NCBI RefSeq assembly: GCF_020177575.1
Contig: NZ_JAHTBK010000001.1
Span: forward strand, 62,001 to 126,000
DNA length: 64,000 nt
Direction: 5' to 3'
From: Hasllibacter sp. MH4015
GTDB taxonomy: Bacteria > Pseudomonadota > Alphaproteobacteria > Rhodobacterales > Rhodobacteraceae
The notes below the pieces were generated by a model, which saw only the letters and a program-made list of their open reading frames with translations, ran no database searches and was not told the DNA's origin. This document shows, piece by piece, positions 25,478-35,187 of the stretch. A program made the position numbers and the translations under genes. Numbering within the stretch: the stretch's first letter is position 1; each line of letters begins with the position of its first letter.

Positions 25478-25909
25478 ATGCAACCGCGCCCCGACGGTGC
25501 CTTCGTCCATGATGTGCGTGTCACCTGGGGCGATTGCGACCCCGCCAAGATCGCCTATACCGCGCGGCTTCCGTGGTTCGCGCTTGATGCCATCGACGCC
25601 TGGTGGTCCGAACATCACGGGCCCGGCGGCTGGTATCATATGGAGATCGACACCAATGTCGGCACGCCTTTCGTGCGGCTGGAGATGGATTTCAAATCCC
25701 CCGTCACGCCGCGCCACATCCTCAAATGCCACACTTGGCCCTCGCGCCTTGGCACCAAGTCCGTGACCTTCCGGGTCGATGGCGTGCAGGACGGCACCAC
25801 CTGTTTCGAGGGCGCGTTTACCTGCGTCTTCATCATCGCCGATCAGTTCAAATCGCAACCCGCCCCGCCGTCCCTGCGTGCGCTGATCGAACCCCACATC
25901 CCCGGTTGA
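25478..25909 (+). CDS. 4-hydroxybenzoyl-CoA thioesterase-like hot-dog protein
   Basis: 143 residues. The motif TWGDCDPAKIAYTARLPWFALDA carries the catalytic Asp of the 4HBT family (WxDxDxxxxxY pattern, here with D in GDCDPAKIAY). Abuts the flavodoxin stop. It probably hydrolyses aroyl-CoA thioesters as a safety valve or to release 4-hydroxybenzoate/benzoate when CoA runs low. Confidence 0.85.
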   Translation: MQPRPDGAFVHDVRVTWGDCDPAKIAYTARLPWFALDAIDAWWSEHHGPGGWYHMEIDTNVGTPFVRLEMDFKSPVTPRHILKCHTWPSRLGTKSVTFRVDGVQDGTTCFEGAFTCVFIIADQFKSQPAPPSLRALIEPHIPG

Positions 25910-25915
25910 GGTCCC

Positions 25916-26809
25916 ATGTCGAACCAGGATGCCCATCCCCCCCTTGCGGTCGATGCCGCCATCTCCGCCCTGCAATCCCGCGTGGGCGACCGGGTCCGGG
26001 CCGCGCGCGCCTCCATCGGCATCTCGCGTCGGGTCCTGTCGGAGATGTCGGGCGTCTCCCCGCGCTACCTTGCGCAGCTTGAAGGGGGCGATGGCAATAT
26101 CTCCATCGGGCTCTTGCTGCGCGTGGCCGATGCCTTGGGCGTCTCGCTGGAAACCCTCGTCGCGCGCTCCGACCTCCCGCCGGAGGCGCTGCGCATGGGC
26201 GAAGCCTTCGCCGCCGCCGATGAACCGACCAAGGCGCGGGTGCGCGAAATGCTGTCGGGGGCCACGACCAAGGCGGGCCGTATCTGCTTGATTGGCCTGC
26301 GCGGCGCAGGCAAATCCACCCTCGGCGCCGCGGCGGCAGCGGCCTTGGATGCCCCTTTCGTGGAGCTCAACCGCACGATCGAGGCATCGGGCGGCATGCC
26401 CATCGGCGAGATCATGGCGCTCTACGGCCCCGAAGGCTATCGCCAGTTGGAGGCTGATGCCCTGAACCAGATCGTCGCCGACCACGACCGCGCCATCGTC
26501 GCCGTTGCCGGTGGCATCGTGGGGGAGGCGCAGACCTTCGACCTCCTGCTCGACCGTTTCCACACGATCTGGGTCAAGGCCTCGCCCGAGGAACACATGG
26601 ACCGCGTGCGCGCCCAGGGGGACACGCGCCCAATGGAAGGCAACCCGCAAGCCATGGCGCAATTGCGCGTCCTTCTGACGAGCAGGGAGGCGGAATATGC
26701 CCGCGCCGATGCCATCCTCGACACGAGTGGGCAAAGCGTCGACGACTCGCTGGAACGCCTTCTGGCCCTGACCGCGCGGTTGGGCTTCATCACCGGGGAT
26801 ATCCCATGA
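25916..26809 (+). CDS. boxR: BoxR/BzdR-type regulator: HTH fused to a shikimate-kinase-like domain
   Basis: 297 residues. An XRE-type helix-turn-helix spans about 23-82 (ISRRVLSEMSGVSPRYLAQL). The C-terminal half is a shikimate-kinase-like fold with P-loop GLRGAGKST near 127-135. BzdR and BoxR share this fusion; benzoyl-CoA binds the kinase-like domain and lifts repression. It overlaps the next gene by 4 nt. Probable target is the GCGCA-rich boxC promoter. Confidence 0.9.
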   Translation: MSNQDAHPPLAVDAAISALQSRVGDRVRAARASIGISRRVLSEMSGVSPRYLAQLEGGDGNISIGLLLRVADALGVSLETLVARSDLPPEALRMGEAFAAADEPTKARVREMLSGATTKAGRICLIGLRGAGKSTLGAAAAAALDAPFVELNRTIEASGGMPIGEIMALYGPEGYRQLEADALNQIVADHDRAIVAVAGGIVGEAQTFDLLLDRFHTIWVKASPEEHMDRVRAQGDTRPMEGNPQAMAQLRVLLTSREAEYARADAILDTSGQSVDDSLERLLALTARLGFITGDIP

Positions 26810-28866
26810 ATGTGACGACCAGATCCGAGGGGCTGACCGGTTTCGTCACCCTCGACAATCCCCCCGTGAACGCCATCGGCAAGGAGATGCGCCAAGGCCT
26901 GCTGGACGCCGTCGCCTGGGCGGAGCGAGAGAATTTCGACCGGGTGATCGTCACAGGCGCGGGCCGCGCCTTCGCCGCCGGGGCCGATGCGAAGGAATTC
27001 GACGGCGCGGCGCTGGAACCCTACCTGCCGGACGTCTTGGACGCGATCGAGAAAAGCTTCGTGCCCTGGATTGCCGCGATCAACGGGGTGGCCCTTGGCG
27101 GTGGCGCGGAAATCGCGCTGGCCTGCCGGATGCGCATCGCCGCGCCCCAGGCGCAGATCGGCCTGCCCGAGGTGACACTTGGCGTGATCCCCGGGGCGGG
27201 CGGCACCCAGCGCGCCATGCGTCTGACGGGCCTTGAAACCGCGCTCGACATGATCGCCTTCGGGCGGCCGCTTCGCGCGGGCGCGGCGCTGAAGGCCGGG
27301 CTGATCCACGCGGTCGAAGATGATCCGATGGACGCCGCCGACATGGTCAACACCGAGGAGCTTCAGTGCATCGTTCCCACGTGGGAGCTGCCCGCCCCCG
27401 ACCACGACGCCGCCGCCTTTGACGCCATCCGCGCACGCCTCGCGCAACGCAGTCCGGGCCAGATCGCCCCGCTTCGCGCCGTCGACGTGGTGGAACAGGG
27501 CCTCAGCCTTCCCTTCGATCAGGCGATGAAACTGGAACGCGCGACCTTTTTGGACCTCAAGGGGGGCGACCAATCCCGTGCCCTGCGCCACATATTCTTC
27601 GCCGAACGCGCCGCCAAGCCGCCCAAGGACTTGCCGCCCGCGTCTGAATTGACCGAAATCGCCGTGGTCGGTGGCGGAACCATGGGTGCGGGCATCGCCT
27701 ATGCCTGCCTGTCCATCGGCCTGCCCGTAACCCTTCTGGAAAGCGATGCGGAGGGTGTGGAACGGGCTCAGGCCAATATCGGCCAACTTGTCCAGACCGG
27801 CCTTGACCGGGGGCGCCTTTCCGATGACGGCGCGCGGGCGCTGCGCGACCGGCTAACCGTGACCACGGACTACGCCAAGGCCGCAAATGCCCCCCTCGCC
27901 ATCGAGGCCGCGTTCGAGGATATGGAGGTCAAGAAAGCCATCTTCGCGCAACTCGACGCCGCACTTTCGCTCGACGCGGTGCTGGCCACCAACACCTCCT
28001 ACCTCGACGTGGATGAAATCGCGGCCAGCACCAACGAGCCCTCGCGCGTTCTGGGCCTGCATTTCTTCGCGCCCGCCCATATCATGCGCCTTCTGGAGAT
28101 CGTGAGGGGCGCGCGCACCTCTCCCAGGGCGCTCGCCACCGGCTACGCCCTTGGCAAGCTGCTCAAGAAGGTGCCGGTGCTGGCCGGTGTCTGCGACGGC
28201 TTCATCGGCAACCGCATCTATTCCCGCTACCGCGAGGCCGCCGATACCGTTTTCATGGATGGCTCGACCCCGTGGGAAGTCGACGAAGCGATGGTCAATT
28301 TCGGCTATGCCATGGGGCCTTACGAGGTGGCGGACCTGTCGGGCCTTGATATCGGGTACGCCGCGCGCAGGCGGCAGGACGCGACGCGCGATCCGAACCG
28401 GCGCTATATCCCCATCGCGGACCGGATGGTTGAGCTTGGCAAGCTCGGCAAGAAAGTCGGCGCGGGCTGGTACCGCTATCCCGGCGGCGGCGGCAAGGTC
28501 GAGGATCCCATCGTCGCCGATCTGGCCCTGGAAGAGGCGCATTTCGCCGGGATTGAGCGGACGGACTATACCGAGGATCAGATCGTGGAACGGCTGGTGC
28601 TGGCGATGATTAACGAGGCCGCGGACGTGCTGGCCGAGGGGATCGCCCAAAGCGCCGCCGACATCGACCTTGTCACGGTGTTCGGCTACGGCTTCCCCCG
28701 CTGGCGGGGCGGTTTGATGCATTATGCCGACACGCTCGGCGTGCCGCATATCGTGGAGCGGATCACCGCATTACAGGCCGAGGACCCGGTGGCATGGAAG
28801 CTTTCGCCGGTGCTGGAGGAATGCGAGAAGCGCGGTCTGAGCCTTGCGGAATGGTCGACGGAGTAA
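26806..28866 (+). CDS. FadB-like enoyl-CoA hydratase / 3-hydroxyacyl-CoA dehydrogenase
   Basis: 686 residues. A crotonase domain at the N-terminus (AGRAFAAGADAKEF; GVALGGGAEIALAC; GLPEVTLGVIPGAGG with a catalytic Glu) is followed by an NAD-binding Rossmann domain (VVGGGTMGAGIAYA from about 287) and the C-terminal 3HCDH domains ending FGYGFPRWRGGLMHYAD. It can hydrate and oxidise dehydroadipyl-CoA to 3-oxoadipyl-CoA for the thiolase, serving both box and paa products. ATGA overlap with boxR. Confidence 0.88.
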   Translation: MNVTTRSEGLTGFVTLDNPPVNAIGKEMRQGLLDAVAWAERENFDRVIVTGAGRAFAAGADAKEFDGAALEPYLPDVLDAIEKSFVPWIAAINGVALGGGAEIALACRMRIAAPQAQIGLPEVTLGVIPGAGGTQRAMRLTGLETALDMIAFGRPLRAGAALKAGLIHAVEDDPMDAADMVNTEELQCIVPTWELPAPDHDAAAFDAIRARLAQRSPGQIAPLRAVDVVEQGLSLPFDQAMKLERATFLDLKGGDQSRALRHIFFAERAAKPPKDLPPASELTEIAVVGGGTMGAGIAYACLSIGLPVTLLESDAEGVERAQANIGQLVQTGLDRGRLSDDGARALRDRLTVTTDYAKAANAPLAIEAAFEDMEVKKAIFAQLDAALSLDAVLATNTSYLDVDEIAASTNEPSRVLGLHFFAPAHIMRLLEIVRGARTSPRALATGYALGKLLKKVPVLAGVCDGFIGNRIYSRYREAADTVFMDGSTPWEVDEAMVNFGYAMGPYEVADLSGLDIGYAARRRQDATRDPNRRYIPIADRMVELGKLGKKVGAGWYRYPGGGGKVEDPIVADLALEEAHFAGIERTDYTEDQIVERLVLAMINEAADVLAEGIAQSAADIDLVTVFGYGFPRWRGGLMHYADTLGVPHIVERITALQAEDPVAWKLSPVLEECEKRGLSLAEWSTE

Positions 28867-28879
28867 GCGCGACGACCCC

Positions 28880-28917
28880 ATCCTTGTTCCCGGAAAATAC
28901 CTGCCGGAGGCATCCTT
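28880..28917 (-). repeat. Intergenic GATGCCTCCGG...TATTT repeat, copy 2
   Basis: The minus strand reads GGATGCCTCCGGCAGG, then TATTTTCCGGGAACAAGGAT. Same arrangement and orientation relative to the preceding plus-strand gene as copy 1 at 1666-1703: just after a stop codon in a convergent gap. Confidence 0.55.
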
Positions 28918-28971
28918 CATTCGGTCGCCACGCGGGTGCAGGGGCTTGATCTGCGAAGGCTCGGCAAATGG

Positions 28972-28987
28972 TTAAGAAATAATTAAC
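28972..28987 (+). promoter_or_regulatory. Perfect CtrA-type box TTAA-N7-TTAAC
   Basis: TTAA (28972-28975), GAAATAA, TTAAC (28983-28987) matches the alphaproteobacterial CtrA consensus. It lies in a convergent gap, ahead of neither flanking gene. A weak hairpin CTGAAA/TTTCAG follows at 28995-29014. Confidence 0.5.
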
Positions 28988-29048
28988 AAGAATGCTGAAA
29001 CGTAGCCCTTTCAGATACTTAACCCACCTTATCAAGCGTGATAACCGG

Positions 29049-30257
29049 CTACTTTACCCGGATCGGTAGGCTCGTGAACCCCCGGAACCGCGCCAGTCCC
29101 AACCGCTCGCGCGGGCCGTTCGCGGCCAGTTTCGGAAACCGCGCGATCAGCCGTCCCAACGCGATCTTCCCCTCCATCCGCGCGAGCGACGCGCCAAGGC
29201 AGACATGGATGCCCGTGATGAAGGCGATATGCGGGTTCGGCTTGCGGGCGATGTCGAAATGGTCGGGATCGGCGAAGACCTCCGGATCACGGTTCGCCGC
29301 CGCGATGGAGGTGTGGATGTAGGTCCCCTTGGGGATCATGGCGCCGGAGGGCAGCGCGATATCCTCCCCCGCCAGCCGGTTGCCGATCTGAAGCGGGCTT
29401 TCTACCCGCAAGCATTCCTCCACCGCCGTTCCGATCAGGTCGGGATCGTCCAGAAGGCGGCGATGCTCTCCCGGATTGTCGAGGAAAAGCCCCACGGAAT
29501 TGCCCACGAAAGAGGTCGTCGTCTCGTGCCCGGCATTGAGCAGGAAGATGCAGTTCTGGACCAGCTCTTCCTGGGTCAGCCGACGCCCGTCATGTTCGCC
29601 GAAGATCAGTGCCTCAAGCACTTCGCCCTCGCCCGCACCGTCGGGATTGTTGCGGCGATGGTCGATCAGGTCGCTCAGGATCGCGCCAAACTCCGTCACC
29701 GCATCATTGCCCGCCTTCATCTGCGCCTCCGACACCACGGGGTCGAGCGCGCCCAGAATGGCGATGGAATACCCGCGCAGCTTTTCGCGATAATCCTCCG
29801 GCACACCCAGCATGAAGCTGATGATCTCCGTCGGCAGCATCATTCCGAAATCGGCGATCAGGTCCAACTCCCCCAGATCTTCCACCCGGTCCAGAAGCTG
29901 GTCGACGATCCCCTCGATCAGGCGCTCCATCACCACCAGCTTGCGCGGCGTGAACGCGGCGGAGATCAGCTTGCGCACCACAGTGTGATAGGGCGGATCG
30001 TTGAAAATCAGCGACGTGGTGTGATGCACCTTCAGCGGGCATTCCCCGAACTTGGCCCCGAACGCCTCCGTCTTGTCCGACAGCATGTCGCGGGACCGGT
30101 ACGTCGCCAGGCAATCGTCGTGCCGTGTCAGGTAGACGGAGCCGTCGCTATTGCGGTGAACCGGATCGTTGCGCCGCAGGGCCGCAAGGGTGGGATAGGG
30201 GTCTTCGATGAAATCCGGCCCGATGGCGTTCAGATCGAATTGCGCGACGTCCAGCAT
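29049..30257 (-). CDS. Cytochrome P450
   Basis: 402 residues. Heme-binding segment FITGIHVCLGASLARME with axial Cys353, I-helix motif LLNAGHETTTSF, ExxR in ECLRVESPLQ. Soluble bacterial P450 of the CYP family close to those annotated as unspecific hydroxylases. Start at the ATG at 30257 behind AAGGGAGGG; the longer in-frame extension is not supported. No ferredoxin or reductase gene is next to it. Substrate unknown. Confidence 0.9.
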   Translation of the reverse strand: MLDVAQFDLNAIGPDFIEDPYPTLAALRRNDPVHRNSDGSVYLTRHDDCLATYRSRDMLSDKTEAFGAKFGECPLKVHHTTSLIFNDPPYHTVVRKLISAAFTPRKLVVMERLIEGIVDQLLDRVEDLGELDLIADFGMMLPTEIISFMLGVPEDYREKLRGYSIAILGALDPVVSEAQMKAGNDAVTEFGAILSDLIDHRRNNPDGAGEGEVLEALIFGEHDGRRLTQEELVQNCIFLLNAGHETTTSFVGNSVGLFLDNPGEHRRLLDDPDLIGTAVEECLRVESPLQIGNRLAGEDIALPSGAMIPKGTYIHTSIAAANRDPEVFADPDHFDIARKPNPHIAFITGIHVCLGASLARMEGKIALGRLIARFPKLAANGPRERLGLARFRGFTSLPIRVK

Positions 30258-30361
30258 TTCATCCCTCCCTTTCCGCGCAACTATCCTTGGCGGACGCACG
30301 GGGGGCAAGGGGCTTGGCTGATGCGTGATGTCGCCCTGCTGCGTGACGAGGTGTCGCGAGA

Positions 30362-30403
30362 TGTAAACTAAAGTTGACATATCAGGTGTAATCCACTGAG
30401 AAT
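30362..30403 (+). promoter_or_regulatory. Promoter with PpsR/CrtJ-like TGT-N12-ACA site
   Basis: TGTAAACTAAAGTTGACA (30362-30379) is TGT-N12-ACA with inner symmetry AACT-N2-AGTT. Its last six bases are a consensus -35 (TTGACA, 30374-30379); a -10-like GAGAAT is at 30398-30403, 18 nt away. A repressor on this site would cover the -35. The regulated gene is the SCHIC-like protein starting at 30466. Confidence 0.6.
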
Positions 30404-30465
30404 AAATCCGGGCGAGTCCCGCAGCGTCTTGGACAGGCGCGAAGATGCGGCTCGGCCTATGAGGG

Positions 30466-31317
30466 ATGACCGTGACGAGGATGTACAACCAGAGCGGGGC
30501 CGCGGATGGCCGCTTGGACACGCTGGATGGACGGCAGAGACTGGCGCGCGACCTGTCGGTCAATGCCCTTGATGCCTTGGCGAAGCAGGCCATGGCGCAA
30601 GTCAAGCGAGAGTTCCGGGAAGCCGCGATTTCCTGCACGATCGAAGGCGCGGATCCCATGCCCCACATCATCGCAATGGCCCACGCGCTTGCCGATCCGG
30701 AAAGCGATCTTTTCGATACATTGGTCCAGGATCTGCGTGAGACCGGCATCACAGTAGACGTGTTGTGTGATTCCTACCTTGCGCCTGCCGCCCGGCAATT
30801 GGGGGTCTGGTGGGCCGAGGACCGGATGACCTTCGCGGAAGTTACGGTCGCCACGACCCGTGTTCAGGCACTGCTGCGCGGTTTGCCGAAAGGCCGCGCG
30901 ATACCGGGGCAGGACGATAGCAAAGCCGCGATCTTCGCCGCTGCACCGGGGGAGACGCATACCCTCGGCGTCGTGATGGCAGCCCACCACTTCCGCCGCT
31001 TGGGCTGGGATATCGGCCTGCATCTGGGATTGGACGGCATGGATCTGGCTGGGGTCATATCCGAGGATTCGCGCGATCTGGTCGCGCTGAGCTGCGGCGG
31101 ACGTCACGGTGCGGAGGCGCTTCGGCGGCTGATCGTGGATCTGCGCATGCGGCGACCGGAGCTGGCAATCGTGCTGTGCGGCGAGATCGTTCAGGACGCG
31201 GACGCCCTAGCGGATTTGCCGGAACTCGACGGGACAGTGACCTGCCTTGGCGATGCCGAGCACGCCCTGCGCGCCGCGCGCCAGATCCGCATCAACGCGA
31301 CCGGCCACGCCGTCTGA
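30466..31317 (+). CDS. Cobalamin/SCHIC-domain protein, PpaA/AerR-like
   Basis: 283 residues. An N-terminal helical part is followed by a B12-binding fold: GVWWAEDRMTFAEVTVATTR (the helical cap) and GETHTLGVVMAAHHFRRLGW, where His165 takes the place of the cobalt ligand in the DxHxxG motif (Asp replaced by Glu). No methyltransferase domain is attached, so it is a sensor. The PpaA/AerR proteins of purple bacteria, co-regulators of PpsR/CrtJ, have this layout. The upstream TGT-N12-ACA site supports the link. The start is uncertain (ATG at 30466 or 30481; GAGGG is very close to the first). Confidence 0.72.
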   Translation: MTVTRMYNQSGAADGRLDTLDGRQRLARDLSVNALDALAKQAMAQVKREFREAAISCTIEGADPMPHIIAMAHALADPESDLFDTLVQDLRETGITVDVLCDSYLAPAARQLGVWWAEDRMTFAEVTVATTRVQALLRGLPKGRAIPGQDDSKAAIFAAAPGETHTLGVVMAAHHFRRLGWDIGLHLGLDGMDLAGVISEDSRDLVALSCGGRHGAEALRRLIVDLRMRRPELAIVLCGEIVQDADALADLPELDGTVTCLGDAEHALRAARQIRINATGHAV

Positions 31318-31323
31318 ATTATT

Positions 31324-32028
31324 TTACGAAATCTCGTCCCGGCGCTCTGCGCGAGGGCTCACCTCGCCATAGAACGTATCGAGGCTTTGCTCGGGCGTCG
31401 GCGTGAAGGGGCCGATCATCGTGGCACTGGCGATACGATCGAGCCGGAACATGCGGAAATCGTCGCGCAACTCGCACCACGCCACGAGTGTCCAGACGGC
31501 CCCCCAGAACCACAGGCCGAGGGGTCGGATCGTGCGGTCCGTCTCTGCCCCCGCCTCATCCCGGTAGGCGAGTGTCAGGCGCTCGGTCGCCTTGATGGCA
31601 TTCTCGACCGTGTCGATGATGGCGCGGGTTTCCGGGGCGAGTGGCCGTGTCGTCCAGGCCTCGAACCGCAGGGCATCGGCCCGTTTGCGCACGGGATCGG
31701 GCAGGATCGCGGCGATCTTGTCATGCGCGCTTTCGGCGCCCTTGGCCATGGAGGACCCGCCCCAGGTTCGGACCATGCGCGCGCCCACCGATAGCGCAAT
31801 CGCCTCCTCCTCCGTGAACATCAGGGGCGGCAGATCGTAGCCATCGCGCATCATGTAACCAAGGCCCGCTTCGCCGTCGATCGGCACACCGTTGCCCTGC
31901 AAATGCGCGATGTCGCGGTAGATCGTCCGTTCCGACACTTCCATCGCGCGGGCGAGTTCGCGCGCGGTGGTCAGGGTTCCGGGACGCAGGCGGTCGATGA
32001 GGCGGAAAAGGCGGTCGGCACGGCGCAT
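31324..32028 (-). CDS. WYL-domain transcriptional regulator (YafY type)
   Basis: 234 residues: N-terminal helix-turn-helix (TARELARAMEVSERTIYRDI, HTH_11 type), then a WYL domain (TLAYRDEAGAETDRTIRPLGLWFWGAVW, YxRD-like and later FRLDRI). Start chosen at the ATG at 32028; a GTG three codons upstream is also in frame. Lies 96 nt downstream of the VOC gene on the same strand and probably controls it through the palindrome at 32550-32567. It ends 6 nt from the convergent SCHIC gene. Confidence 0.88.
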   Translation of the reverse strand: MRRADRLFRLIDRLRPGTLTTARELARAMEVSERTIYRDIAHLQGNGVPIDGEAGLGYMMRDGYDLPPLMFTEEEAIALSVGARMVRTWGGSSMAKGAESAHDKIAAILPDPVRKRADALRFEAWTTRPLAPETRAIIDTVENAIKATERLTLAYRDEAGAETDRTIRPLGLWFWGAVWTLVAWCELRDDFRMFRLDRIASATMIGPFTPTPEQSLDTFYGEVSPRAERRDEIS

Positions 32029-32124
32029 GGGCTTCACTCTAGTCTCGGGCTTTACCCGTGGAAAGCGGCGGGCGGAGGGCGAGGCGGCACGACCGGATCA
32101 CATCCGGCCGCGCCCTCCCAAACC

Positions 32125-32499
32125 TCAGCCGTTGGCCTTGAACATGGCGATCGAATTGCCATCGGGATCGCGGGCGTAGAAGAAGGTGCCCGGCGTAATG
32201 GCGATATCGGGGCTTTCGACCTGACCGCCCGCATCGGTGATGCGCGCGCGGGCTGCATCCAGGTCGTCCGGAACGACGAAATGGATCGTCGCCCCCTCGC
32301 GGGAAGGTTTGCCGGGGTAAAGATGCCCGCCGATGCCGGGGGTATTGTCATTGAAGCTGAGGAAGACCGCCGGGTTCGGGCCGGTGTGATCCACCGTCAG
32401 GCTTTGCTGAAGGACGGCGCCGTAGAAGGCCTTCGATGCGTAAAGATCGCTGACCGCGATCTCAACCCAGCAGACGCTGTTATGGGGGGTGTCGGACAT
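32125..32499 (-). CDS. VOC-family (glyoxalase/bleomycin resistance-like) protein
   Basis: 124 residues, two beta-alpha-beta-beta-beta modules: WVEIAVSDLYASKAFYGAVL and the second module from IHFVVPDDLDAARARI to YARDPDGNSIAMFKANG. Members are metal-dependent lyases, isomerases, dioxygenases or binding proteins. Pairing of a VOC gene with a WYL regulator is common, and a ligand-dependent induction is likely, but the substrate cannot be read. Confidence 0.85.
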   Translation of the reverse strand: MSDTPHNSVCWVEIAVSDLYASKAFYGAVLQQSLTVDHTGPNPAVFLSFNDNTPGIGGHLYPGKPSREGATIHFVVPDDLDAARARITDAGGQVESPDIAITPGTFFYARDPDGNSIAMFKANG

Positions 32500-32549
32500 C
32501 TGGTTCGCTCCATCTGGTATGTCGATGAAGGCGGTCTAGCATCCCCCTG

Positions 32550-32567
32550 CTGACAGCGTTCTGTCAG
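32550..32567. promoter_or_regulatory. Palindrome CTGACAG-N4-CTGTCAG upstream of the VOC-WYL pair
   Basis: Perfect 7-bp arms around CGTT, 51 nt before the VOC start, with a related TGGCAG at 32573-32578. It is placed for autoregulation by the WYL regulator; I recall similar TGACAG/CTGTCA motifs near such genes. Confidence 0.55.
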
Positions 32568-32592
32568 GAGCGTGGCAGGGTGCAAGGATTTT

Positions 32593-33165
32593 CTAGATGT
32601 CCAATTCGGCCACCGGGATGATCGGGAAGAATTGGCCGTCCGACCAGACCCCGAACATCTCGACCCCGTCGACCTCGTGGGATTGGCCGAGATCGACAAG
32701 CCGATAGAAGCTCTTGCGGTCAATCAGCGCCTCCAAGCCCGCCCGGATGTGGATGTAGGGCGACGGCACCCCATCCTCACCGCGCTCTACCCGGATTGCG
32801 TGATCGGCCCCGGCCACGACACGATCGCCGACATTCGTGGTGAAGGCGATGGATTGATCCGCGCCCTCACCGGCAGCCTCCAGATCCACGGCGACGAAGG
32901 GCGCGTCCACCACGCGAATGCCGACCTTTTCCACGGGCGTTACGAGGTAATACTTGCCGTCTTCCAGCTTCAGGATCGTGGAGAACAGCCGGACCAGCGG
33001 TTTGCGGCCGATGGGCGTGCCTTCGTAGAACCACGTCCCGTCGCGCCGGATTTCCATGTCGAGATCGCCGCAGAACTCCGGATTCCACAGGTGAACGGGG
33101 GGCAGTTTGCCCTGTTTCGCAGCATCCTGCGCGGCTTTGAGCAATTGGTCGGTGGCTGGCGTCAT
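32593..33165 (-). CDS. DUF1285-domain protein
   Basis: 190 residues with the family's run of blocks: LPPVHLWNPEFCGDLDMEI, GTWFYEGTPIGRKPLVRLFS and ILKLEDGKYYLVTPVEKVGI, ending in VWSDGQFFPII. DUF1285 proteins are cytosolic, have no established activity and occur widely in proteobacteria. Divergent from the MoxR cluster across 130 bp. Confidence 0.85.
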   Translation of the reverse strand: MTPATDQLLKAAQDAAKQGKLPPVHLWNPEFCGDLDMEIRRDGTWFYEGTPIGRKPLVRLFSTILKLEDGKYYLVTPVEKVGIRVVDAPFVAVDLEAAGEGADQSIAFTTNVGDRVVAGADHAIRVERGEDGVPSPYIHIRAGLEALIDRKSFYRLVDLGQSHEVDGVEMFGVWSDGQFFPIIPVAELDI

Positions 33166-33295
33166 GGATTTGTCCCTTCGAGGCGCGCTTTCACGATCAT
33201 TTGTCCGTCAATGCCTTTTGCCATTTGTGGTCGGAGGAATAGGTCTGTTACCTGTTGGACGCATATTTAATTTAACGCACGCGCGGAGCATTACC

Positions 33296-34299
<1,004 letters not shown>

Positions 34300-34303
<4 letters not shown>

Positions 34304-35187
34304 ACGAGCTCACCCTCCATTCCCCCGAAACGCTCCGGTCCCGGTCCGAAGCGGTCGCGGCATCGCTGCCGCCGCTGATGGCCGATGCACAGCACCTTGC
34401 GGCCACGGTGCTGCTGGGTGTGCACGGACGCAAGCGCGCGGGGACGGGGGACGAGTTCTGGCAGTACCGTCCGGCGGAACAGGGCGACAGCTACCGCGCG
34501 ATTGATTGGCGACGCTCCGCCCGGTCGGATGGCCATTTCCTGCGCCAGACGGAGTGGCAGGCCGCCCAGGCGGTGATGCTCGGGGTCGATGACGCGGCGT
34601 CCATGACGTTTTCGGGCCACAAATCGCGCCCCTCCAAGCTGCGCCGTGCGCAGACATTGGCAATGGCGCTTGCGATCATCGCAGTGCGCGGCGGCGAGCG
34701 GGTCGGCCTGACCCACCTGGCGGAACCGCCGCGCGGCGGTCAGGCGCAGTTGGTGCGGCTGGCATCGGCGATGATGGACGGCGGGGAGCGACCCGAATAC
34801 GGCGCGCCCAAGCCGCAGGTCATGCCATCGGGCGCGCGGGCGGTGTTTTTCAGCGACTTCCTGGGCGACCCTGCCGCAATCGAAAAAGTCCTTGGCCGCG
34901 CGGCGGATCGCGGCGTGAAAGGCGCGCTGGTCCAGGTGCTCGACCCCGATGAGGAAGCGTTTCCCTTCGACGGACGGACGCTTTTCGAAAGCATGTCGGG
35001 CGCGATCCGGTTCGAGACGTTGAAGGCGAAATCCCTGCGTGAGGACTACCTCGCCCGTCTGGCCGCGCGCAAAGCCGCGTTGCGTGACATGACCCGCCGG
35101 ACCGGGTGGCGATACCATGTCCATCATACCGATGCGCCCGCCGAACCCACGCTTCTGTGGCTCTATCAAGCGTTGGAGCGGCAATGA
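34300..35187 (+). CDS. DUF58-domain protein
   Basis: 295 residues. The DUF58 core begins with GVHGRKRAGTGDEFWQYRP and GDSYRAIDWRRSARSDGHF, followed by a VWA-like fold (VMLGVDDAASMTFS). The TTG start overlaps the moxR stop (TTGA). DUF58 proteins act with MoxR and BatA-like partners in envelope stress or metalloenzyme activation; the real target here is unknown. Confidence 0.88.
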
